NCBI GenBank assembly: GCA_012514855.1
Contig: JAAYZL010000012.1
Coordinates: 1 to 5,529, forward strand
DNA: 5,529 nt
Direction of reading: 5' to 3'
Source of the DNA: Clostridiales bacterium
GTDB lineage: Bacteria > Bacillota_A > Clostridia > Christensenellales > Aristaeellaceae
Positions 1 to 5,529 of the stretch are shown here, piece by piece. Made by a program: the position numbers and the translations under genes. Position 1 is the first letter of the stretch. The number at the start of each line of letters is the position of its first letter. The notes beneath the pieces are model-generated. The model did not search any database, had not been told where the DNA came from, and saw only the letters and a list, made by a program, of their open reading frames with translations.

Positions 1-2
1 CG

Positions 3-1529
3 GAACTCCGGGACTTCTGGGACGCGAAGCTTCGAAAGCTGCAGGTATCGACGCCGAGCGAAAACATGAACGTGAGCCTCAACCAGTGGAACCTCTACCA
101 GAGCGAGGTCAATCTGTTCTTTTCGCGCTTCACGTCGTTCATCGAGGTCGGCGGGCGCACGGGGCTGGGCTACCGCGACACCGCGCAGGACAGCATGTGC
201 GTGCCGCACTCGAATCCGGAGATGAGCCTGCGGCGCATACGGCAGCTCTTGCGCGGGCAGGTGTCGGCGGGCTACGGGCTGCATTTGTTCGACCCGGATT
301 GGTTTGACGAGAACGCGAAGGAGCGCTCGCCGTCGCCGACGGTCGTGCCGGTGGCCGGGGACAAGAAGATCATCCACGGCCTCGAGCACACCTGCGCCGA
401 CGACGCGCTGTGGCTGATCCCGGCGATCGTCGAAAACCTGCGCGAGTCGGGCGATTTCTCGCTGCTGGACGAGGTGATCCCGTACGCGGACAGCGGCGAG
501 GGAACGGTGCTCGAGCACATGAAGCGCATACTCGACTTCTCGTGGGAGCAGCGCGGCGTCCACGGCGTCTGCAAGGGGCTGCGCGCCGACTGGAACGACT
601 GTTTGAACCTCGGCGGCGGCGAGAGCGCGATGGTGTCGTTCCTCTACATTTGGGCGGGCAACCACTTCCTCGACCTCATGAAGCACCTCGGCAAAGAAGA
701 GGAGATGCACCTGTACGGAGCGCGAAACGACGAGATGAAGCGCGTCTGCCGAGATGTGCTCTGGGACGGCAGGTGGTTTCTGCGCGGCATCACGAAGGAC
801 GGGCGGCCGATCGGCTCCGACAGTTGCTCCGAGGGCAAGGTGCACCTCGAGAGCAACGCGTGGGCGGTGTGCTCGGACGCGGTGGAGCGCGAGCAGGCCG
901 AGAGCGCGATGGACGCGGTCGACGAGTACCTGTTCACCGAGTTCGGCCTGATGCTGAACGCGCCGAGCTTTCGGACGGTCGACGACAACGTCGGCTTTGT
1001 CACGCGCGTGTTCCCCGGCGTCAAGGAGAACGGCTCGATCTTCTCGCACCCGAACCCGTGGGCGTGGGTCGCGATGGCGAAGCTCGGGCGCGGAACGGAC
1101 GCGATGCGCTTCTACGACGCGCTGCTGCCCGCGAACCAGAACGACAAAATCGAAATCCGCCAGTCGGAGCCGTACGCCTACTGCCAGTTCGCGATGGGGA
1201 AGGACCACACGGCGTTCGGGCGCGCGCGGCACCCGTGGATGACGGGCTCGGCGGGCTGGGCGTACTACGCCGCGACGCGCTACATGCTCGGCGTCCGTCC
1301 GGGCTTCGACGAACTGGTGATCGACCCGTGTATTCCCGGCAGCTGGCGCGAATTTCGGGTCTTGCGCGAATGGCGCGGCGTGATGTATGATATAACCGTA
1401 CACAACCCCGACGGCGTCGAAAAGGGCGTCCGGGAGATCCGGCTCGACGGCGAGCTCGTCGACGGGGTTCCGGCGTTCACCGGCGGAGGGGTACACTGGG
1501 TAGAGGCAGTAATGGGGGTGCGGGCGTGA
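3..1529 (+). CDS. GH94 disaccharide phosphorylase, C-terminal part (N,N'-diacetylchitobiose phosphorylase-like)
   Basis: Cytoplasmic enzyme that splits a beta-linked disaccharide with inorganic phosphate, giving a sugar 1-phosphate and a free sugar with inversion. The frame is open from base 3 through the ATG at 66, and the residues before that ATG (FWDAKLRKLQVSTPSEN) are family-conserved, so the gene starts upstream. Visible motifs are SR (Arg 126-128), GLGYRDTAQD (Arg-Asp 174-179), ADWNDCLN with the likely general-acid Asp at 588-590, RVFPGVKENG (Val 1008, Glu 1026), SHPNPWAW (His 1047) and HPWMTGSAGW (Thr-Gly 1242-1247). From memory of the Vibrio chitobiose phosphorylase (about 801 aa; Arg333, Arg349, Asp350, Asp492, Val631, Glu637, His644, Thr709), these line up with near-constant spacing. 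That predicts a full protein of about 800 aa, with some 295 residues missing here. The catalytic and phosphate-binding parts are intact. The family is secure; chitobiose specificity is likely, with cellobiose or another beta-glucoside as the alternative. Confidence 0.93.
   Translation, partial: ELRDFWDAKLRKLQVSTPSENMNVSLNQWNLYQSEVNLFFSRFTSFIEVGGRTGLGYRDTAQDSMCVPHSNPEMSLRRIRQLLRGQVSAGYGLHLFDPDWFDENAKERSPSPTVVPVAGDKKIIHGLEHTCADDALWLIPAIVENLRESGDFSLLDEVIPYADSGEGTVLEHMKRILDFSWEQRGVHGVCKGLRADWNDCLNLGGGESAMVSFLYIWAGNHFLDLMKHLGKEEEMHLYGARNDEMKRVCRDVLWDGRWFLRGITKDGRPIGSDSCSEGKVHLESNAWAVCSDAVEREQAESAMDAVDEYLFTEFGLMLNAPSFRTVDDNVGFVTRVFPGVKENGSIFSHPNPWAWVAMAKLGRGTDAMRFYDALLPANQNDKIEIRQSEPYAYCQFAMGKDHTAFGRARHPWMTGSAGWAYYAATRYMLGVRPGFDELVIDPCIPGSWREFRVLREWRGVMYDITVHNPDGVEKGVREIRLDGELVDGVPAFTGGGVHWVEAVMGVRA
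1514..1520 (+). promoter_or_regulatory. Ribosome binding site of the phosphohexomutase
   Basis: GGGGGTG resembles the GGAGGTG consensus (one mismatch) and ends five bases before the GTG at 1526. It lies inside the last codons of the GH94 gene. It supports the GTG start, which also puts the family-typical FGTGGWRAII motif at residue 4 with no extra leader. Confidence 0.5.
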
Positions 1530-2935
1530 TCGAATTCGGTACCGGCGGCTGGCGCGCGATCATCGGCGACGGCTTTACGAAGGCAAATGTGCAGAGGCTC
1601 TCCCTTGCGCTTTCGAGGCGCATCAAGCGCGACGGCGTCGAAGCGCGCGGGCTCGTCATCGGCTACGACCGTCGCTTTCTGTCGCACGAGGCGGCGCAGT
1701 GGTCGGCGGAGGTGTTCGCGGAGGAGGGCGTGCGCGTGCTGGTGATCGACCGCGACGCGCCGACGCCGCTCGTGATGTACTGCGTCCGGCGGCTCGAGCT
1801 CCCCTACGGCATGTCCGTGACCGCGAGCCACAACCCGGCGATCTACAACGGCGTGAAGCTGTTCCTGTCCGGCGGGCGCGACGCCGACGAGGGGTTCACG
1901 CGCGAGCTGCAGATCGAGGCGAACGCGCTCGACATGGAAAATGTGAATCACGCGCCCTACGACGAGGCGCTCAAGGCCGGCCGCATTCGGGAGATCAACC
2001 CGCGCAACGACTACCTTGACGGCATCATCAGCGCCGTCGACATGGCGAAGATCCGCGAGGCGAACCTGTCGATCGTGCTCGACCCGATGTACGGCGTCAG
2101 CGGCACGTCGCTCGAGACGATCCTCCTGACCGCGCGCTGCGACGTCGACATCATCCACGGGCGAAGGGACACTTTGTTCGGCGGGAAGCTCCCCACCCCG
2201 AATATCGAGACGCTCGACGCGCTCCGGGTGGCCGTGTGCGAGCGCCGCGCGGACATCGGCATCGCGACCGACGGCGACGCCGACCGGCTCGGCATCATCT
2301 CCGACGAGGGCAAGTTCGTGCATCCGAACGAGATTCTGGTGCTGCTGTACTATTATCTGCTCGAGTACAAGGGCTGGCGCGGCGCGGCGGTTCGAAACCT
2401 CGCGACGACGCACATGCTGGACAGGATCGCCGAGGCGTACGGCGAGAAGTGCATCGAGACGCCGGTCGGCTTCAAGCACATCTCGAAGGCGATGGACGAC
2501 CACGGCGCGCTGATCGGCGGCGAGTCGTCCGGCGGGCTGACGGTGCGCGGGCACATCCTCGGCAAGGACGGCATCTACGCCGCTACGCTTCTGACCGAGA
2601 TGCTGGCGATCTCCGGCGAGAAGCTCTCGAGCTTGCTCAAGCGCATCTCCGACCGGTTCGGGAGCCTCTACATGGCCGAGCGCGACTTCGCGTACAGGAG
2701 TTCCCACTACGCGGAGATTCGGAGGCTTCTGACCGGCGACCGCTTCCCGAAGCTGTCGGAGGAGATCGCGTCCGTCAACGACCTCGACGGCAGGAAGCTG
2801 CTCTTCCGCGACGGCTGGATGATCGCGCGCTTCAGCGGGACGGAGCCGCGCATACGCATCTTCTGCGAGATGCCGACCCGGGCGCGCGCCGAGCGGCTCT
2901 GCGCCGAGATGCAGGAATACCTGGGGCTCAATTAG
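1526..2935 (+). CDS. Alpha-D-phosphohexomutase (phosphoglucomutase/phosphomannomutase family)
   Basis: Cytoplasmic enzyme that moves phosphate between C1 and C6 of a hexose phosphate through a phosphoserine intermediate. The 469-residue protein is full length and carries all four family signatures in order: the N-terminal FGTGGWRAII, the catalytic loop TASHNP with the phosphorylated Ser101, the Mg-binding loop DGDADR (Asp249, 251, 253), the sugar-recognition loop GGESSGG (residues 331-337), and the phosphate-binding loop RFSGTEPR (435-442). The start is GTG, overlapping the GH94 stop codon as GTGA, so the two genes are probably translationally coupled. Context says its substrate is the sugar 1-phosphate made by the phosphorylase: glucose 1-phosphate or, if the phosphorylase is chitobiose-specific, N-acetylglucosamine 1-phosphate. 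The sugar loop does not settle which. It reads GESSGG, unlike the GEQSGH I recall for phosphoglucosamine mutase GlmM, so housekeeping GlmM is unlikely. Family certain, substrate inferred. Confidence 0.95.
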   Translation: MIEFGTGGWRAIIGDGFTKANVQRLSLALSRRIKRDGVEARGLVIGYDRRFLSHEAAQWSAEVFAEEGVRVLVIDRDAPTPLVMYCVRRLELPYGMSVTASHNPAIYNGVKLFLSGGRDADEGFTRELQIEANALDMENVNHAPYDEALKAGRIREINPRNDYLDGIISAVDMAKIREANLSIVLDPMYGVSGTSLETILLTARCDVDIIHGRRDTLFGGKLPTPNIETLDALRVAVCERRADIGIATDGDADRLGIISDEGKFVHPNEILVLLYYYLLEYKGWRGAAVRNLATTHMLDRIAEAYGEKCIETPVGFKHISKAMDDHGALIGGESSGGLTVRGHILGKDGIYAATLLTEMLAISGEKLSSLLKRISDRFGSLYMAERDFAYRSSHYAEIRRLLTGDRFPKLSEEIASVNDLDGRKLLFRDGWMIARFSGTEPRIRIFCEMPTRARAERLCAEMQEYLGLN

Positions 2936-4672
2936 ATGTTCAAGACGCTTCGCACCGGCGCGCAGACGCTCCGCGCGCAGATACTGACCATCGTCGTGGT
3001 GGTGTGGCTCGTGCCGGCGGTCGCGCTGGGCGGCTACATCGCCACGGCGTTTTTCCCGACGGTGCGCGAAAAGACCGAGGCGGCGCTCGTGACCGGCGCG
3101 GAGTACGCGTTCAGCGTGACGCGCGACAACGTCGACCGGCTGATCGAGCTCGCGAAGGACGTGACCTACGACGGCGAGCTGACCGAGGCGTACGCCGCGC
3201 ACCGGGCGGGGACGCTTCGCTATCAGGAGTTCTACAAGGTCAGCCGCAACTACCTCGAGCGCCGGTTTTCGCGCAATCCGACGATCAGCTTCGCGGCGTT
3301 TTTCCCGGTCGACCGGCCCGACCAGTTCATGTTCATGAGCGACGGCTACGACCGCGCGATGCTGTTCCAGAGCCTGATCCAGCCCGACGCGCTGCAGCTT
3401 GGGCGGACGCTCGACACGAAGTGCCGGTTCATCTATCGAAACGGCATGTTCTGCCTCGTCCGCAACCTGTTCAACTACCGGCTCGAGCGCTTCGGCATGC
3501 TGGTGCTGGGCGTGCGCGAGGAGGAAATCTTCCGCCCGATCCTGAAAAGCGCCGAGGAGTCGGGCGCGAACGCCGCGATACGGCTCGGCGAGTTCTCCTC
3601 CGGCGGGGAGCCGGACTGGGGCGATACCGGGCTTCGCCGCACTAAGTCCGAGCTGGGGTTCGCGATCGCGCACGCGACGAAGGACTACGACCTGAAGCTG
3701 CTGCTGAGCCAGCCGACCGCGACGCTGTACGCGGAGATGTCGCGCTTTACGAGGATTCTCGTCGCCGTGTTCGCGCTGCTGATCCCGGTGTGCCTGCTCG
3801 CGGGGCTGTTCGTGCACCGGCGCGTCGTGAAGCCCATCGCGATCCTCGCGCGCGCGTCTGCGCGGATGGAGGCGGGGGAATTGGGCGTGTCGGTGCCGAT
3901 GCGCGGCGACGACGAGATCGGCCGGCTCGGGCGCGGGTTCAACGAGATGTCGTCCCGCATCCGCGACCTCGTCGAGCGCGTGTACAAGGAGGAGATCGCG
4001 CTGCGCGACGCGAAGATCCAGGCGATGCAGAGCCGCGTCAACCCGCACTTCCTGTTCAACGCGCTCGAGACGATCAGTTGGCAGGCGCGGCTCGACGGCA
4101 ACGGCTCGGTCAGCGAGATGGTCGACGCGCTCGGCGTGCTCTTGAACGCCGCGATGGACCGAAGCGACCGCAGGCTCGTGCCGCTCCGCGAGGAGCTCGG
4201 GATCGCCGAGGCGTACTTCCGCTTCGTGCGCCTTCGCTTCGGCGAGAAGCTCGAAGTGGAAGAGGACGTCGATCCGGGGCTGCTCGGCCGGACGATCCCG
4301 CCGCTGTTCGTGCAGACGCTGCTCGAAAACGCGGTCGAGCACGGCATCGCCCCGGCGGGCGGCGGCCGCATACGGCTGTCGATTCGGGAGGACGGGGGCG
4401 AGGTGCGCATATCGGTCACGAACAGCGGGAAGCGGCTCTCCGACGACGAACTCTCCCGCATCCGGTCGAAGCTCGACGGCGCGGAGTCCTCGCCGGGCCT
4501 CGGGCTTCGGAACATCCAGCAGCGGCTCAAGCTGATCTACGGGGAGGACGCGAGCCTGACGATCGACCGGGACGCGAACGGGGACACGGTGGCCTGCATC
4601 CGCCTCCGCGCGGGCGAAAAGATGTTTACAAGTGCGCAATCAAATACAAGAAATGACATGCCGAGCCAATGA
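2936..4672 (+). CDS. YesM/LytS-type membrane sensor histidine kinase
   Basis: Membrane kinase that detects an extracellular cue and phosphorylates a response regulator. Order of parts in 578 residues: short cytoplasmic start; TM1 about 16-36; extracytoplasmic sensor region about 38-270, probably Cache-like as in YesM relatives, though I cannot assign the fold by eye; TM2 about 274-293; HAMP about 295-348, including VKPI and the DDEIGRLGRGFNEM stretch; a linking helix; then the His_kinase domain with NPHFLFNALE (phospho-accepting His371) and the ATPase with the N box LLENAVEHG (Asn465) and the glycine-rich GLGLRNIQQRL (521-531). The G1 box reads NSGKRL (496-501), not the usual D-x-G-x-G. C163 and C173 are the only Cys in the sensor region. 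The ATG abuts the mutase stop codon (TAGATG) and has only a weak GGGG at 2923-2926 upstream, which fits coupled translation. Its operon position suggests it controls the same sugar-use genes. No response regulator lies beside it in the window. Confidence 0.95.
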   Translation: MFKTLRTGAQTLRAQILTIVVVVWLVPAVALGGYIATAFFPTVREKTEAALVTGAEYAFSVTRDNVDRLIELAKDVTYDGELTEAYAAHRAGTLRYQEFYKVSRNYLERRFSRNPTISFAAFFPVDRPDQFMFMSDGYDRAMLFQSLIQPDALQLGRTLDTKCRFIYRNGMFCLVRNLFNYRLERFGMLVLGVREEEIFRPILKSAEESGANAAIRLGEFSSGGEPDWGDTGLRRTKSELGFAIAHATKDYDLKLLLSQPTATLYAEMSRFTRILVAVFALLIPVCLLAGLFVHRRVVKPIAILARASARMEAGELGVSVPMRGDDEIGRLGRGFNEMSSRIRDLVERVYKEEIALRDAKIQAMQSRVNPHFLFNALETISWQARLDGNGSVSEMVDALGVLLNAAMDRSDRRLVPLREELGIAEAYFRFVRLRFGEKLEVEEDVDPGLLGRTIPPLFVQTLLENAVEHGIAPAGGGRIRLSIREDGGEVRISVTNSGKRLSDDELSRIRSKLDGAESSPGLGLRNIQQRLKLIYGEDASLTIDRDANGDTVACIRLRAGEKMFTSAQSNTRNDMPSQ

Positions 4673-4697
4673 CGGGAAGTGCAGTTTCGCCTATAAT
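4669..4697 (+). promoter_or_regulatory. Sigma-A-type promoter of the binding-protein gene
   Basis: A perfect -10 hexamer TATAAT lies at 4692-4697. Exactly 17 bases upstream is ATGACG (4669-4674), matching TTGACA at four of six positions. The -35 overlaps the TGA stop codon of the kinase. Expected start of transcription is near A4704, leaving a leader of about 34 bases. The surrounding bases are much richer in A/T than the rest of the window. The weak -35 beside a perfect -10 leaves room for an activator. Confidence 0.75.
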
Positions 4698-4721
4698 AAG
4701 GGCATCCAGTTATGGAAAACC

Positions 4722-4728
4722 GAGGAGG
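4722..4728 (+). promoter_or_regulatory. Ribosome binding site of the binding-protein gene
   Basis: GAGGAGG is a near-perfect Shine-Dalgarno sequence, nine bases before the ATG at 4738. Another in-frame ATG at 4729 touches it directly, which leaves no spacing, so this site decides in favour of 4738. It is the strongest ribosome binding site in the window, fitting the high expression usual for binding proteins. Confidence 0.8.
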
Positions 4729-4737
4729 ATGGACGCC

Positions 4738-5529
4738 ATGAAGAAACTGTTTGCCCTGGTTCTCTGCCTCGCGCTGCTCGGGAGCTTCGCGCTCGCCGAG
4801 GGCGTGACGATCAAGACCGTCTCGACGTTTGCCGGCACCGACGCCGCCGCGGACACCTACCAGCAATTGCTCGACCAGTGGGCCGAGGAGACCGGGAACA
4901 CCGTCGAGGACTCGTCCGCGACGTCCGACGAAGCCTGGAAGGCCGGGGTCATCAACGACTTCGCCGCCGGCAACGAGGCCGACATACTGTTCTACTTCGC
5001 CAAGACCGCGGACTCCGCGCGCATACTCGACAGGGTCGTGCCGATCTCCGAGATCAACGCGGCGTACCCCGGCCTGAACCTCACCGAGAACGCCGCGATC
5101 GCCGAGGCCGACGGAAGCGTCTACGCGATCCCGGTGCGCGCCTTCTGGGAGGGCCTGTTCTGCAACGTCGACCTGTTCGAGCAGTACGGCCTCGAGCTCC
5201 CGACCGACTGGGCGAAGTTTGAGACGGCGGTCAAGACCTTCAAGGAGAACGGCGTCGTGCCGATGGCCGTCTCGTTCTCGGATGTCCCGCACTACATCGT
5301 CGAGTTCGCGATCGTCGCTTCCGGCACGCCCGAGGAGCACATGACCCGCCCGGCGCCCGGCGAGACCGTGCCGCAGAGCTGGGTCGACGGCATGAAGCTG
5401 CTTCACGAGCTCTATGAGATGGGCGCGTTCGCGGCCGACGCCAACGCCACGACCGAGGCGATCACCTCGCAGATGTTCCGCGACGGCCAGGCGGCCATGC
5501 AGCTGGACGGCTCCTGGTTTGCCAACGGC
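4738..5529 (+). CDS. Sugar-binding protein of an ABC importer (family 1, CUT1 type), N-terminal part
   Basis: Extracellular protein that captures a sugar and delivers it to an ABC permease. The frame is open from 4738 to the last base, giving 264 residues with no stop; families of this kind usually run about 400-450, so about 60% is present. Residues 1-20 form a signal peptide: KK, a hydrophobic core, then ALA before Glu21, a good signal peptidase I site. There is no proper lipobox; the only early Cys (residue 10) sits inside the core. After it come family features: a short strand (VTIKTVSTFAG), a helix with LLDQWAEETG, VINDFAAGNEADILFY, then SVYAIPVRAFWEGLFCNVDLFEQYG, LPTDWAKFETAVKTFKENG, and near the end MFRDGQAAMQLDGSWFANG, typical of bound-sugar contact regions. 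It follows the kinase gene by 65 bases and has its own promoter. Permease genes are expected downstream. The sugar cannot be read from the sequence; a disaccharide used by the upstream phosphorylase is the natural guess. Confidence 0.92.
   Translation, partial: MKKLFALVLCLALLGSFALAEGVTIKTVSTFAGTDAAADTYQQLLDQWAEETGNTVEDSSATSDEAWKAGVINDFAAGNEADILFYFAKTADSARILDRVVPISEINAAYPGLNLTENAAIAEADGSVYAIPVRAFWEGLFCNVDLFEQYGLELPTDWAKFETAVKTFKENGVVPMAVSFSDVPHYIVEFAIVASGTPEEHMTRPAPGETVPQSWVDGMKLLHELYEMGAFAADANATTEAITSQMFRDGQAAMQLDGSWFANG

Noticed and set aside
66..68. ATG at 66 as the true start of the GH94 gene.
   Set aside because: The frame is open to the window edge, the preceding residues are conserved in GH94 enzymes, and starting here would lose about 315 residues of a protein of about 800.
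1362..1391. Possible internal promoter in the GH94 gene: TATGAT at 1386-1391 with TTGCGC at 1362-1367.
   Set aside because: The -35 matches only half of the consensus with an 18-base spacer, and the A/T-rich bases simply encode Met-Tyr-Asp-Ile in a conserved stretch. No gene starts soon after it.
2236..3645. A 469-codon plus-strand frame spanning the mutase and kinase genes.
   Set aside because: The product is an Arg/Ala-rich shadow of the two real genes, without domain motifs, and would cover both of their junctions.
1280..4639. A very long open frame on the minus strand (about 1119 codons) antisense to the GH94 end, the mutase and the kinase.
   Set aside because: Its product is low-complexity, rich in Arg, Ala, Val, Asp, His and Leu, with no recognisable domain. 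The plus strand over the same bases encodes three clear families. Strong G/C bias at third positions removes stop codons from the opposite strand and explains it.
4711..4725. CcpA cre-like stretch around TGGAAAACCG upstream of the binding-protein gene.
   Set aside because: It needs a one-base insertion to fit the TGNAANCG core and has no matching second half.
4673..4737. Terminator between the kinase and binding-protein genes.
   Set aside because: I see no stem with a following T run on either strand; the gap is filled by the promoter and ribosome site.
4537..5406. An open frame of 289 codons on the minus strand over the kinase end and the binding-protein gene.
   Set aside because: Same cause: it mirrors G/C-ending codons of the real plus-strand gene, and its product looks like no known family.

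Overview
The window reads as a high-GC chromosomal segment from a Gram-positive, probably gut-associated member of the Clostridia (Bacillota). This is inferred from gene content: a YesM-type sensor kinase, a family 1 sugar-binding protein and a GH94 phosphorylase. The third codon position is almost always G or C. All four genes lie on the plus strand and are packed end to end. I see no RNA gene, mobile element, CRISPR array or large repeat.

Layout: (1) 3-1529 is the C-terminal roughly 508 residues of a GH94 inverting disaccharide phosphorylase, best matching the N,N'-diacetylchitobiose phosphorylase type; its start lies upstream of the window. (2) 1526-2935 is a complete alpha-D-phosphohexomutase that starts inside the stop codon of gene 1 (GTGA overlap). 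(3) 2936-4672 is a complete membrane sensor histidine kinase of the YesM/LytS class whose ATG directly follows the stop codon of gene 2. (4) 4673-4737 is a 65-base gap with a strong sigma-A-like promoter, whose -35 overlaps the kinase stop codon, and a strong ribosome binding site. (5) 4738-5529 is the N-terminal 264 residues of a secreted sugar-binding protein of a CUT1-type ABC importer, cut off by the window end.

Working model (inference): the binding protein and its permease bring in a beta-linked disaccharide, perhaps chitobiose (GlcNAc2). The cytoplasmic GH94 enzyme splits it with phosphate into a free sugar and a sugar 1-phosphate, and the mutase converts that to the 6-phosphate for central metabolism. 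The kinase, made in step with the enzymes, probably senses sugar availability outside the cell. No response regulator is visible in the window. The binding-protein gene has its own promoter, so it can be expressed at a much higher level than the enzymes. I found ordinary families in an informative arrangement, not a clearly new system.
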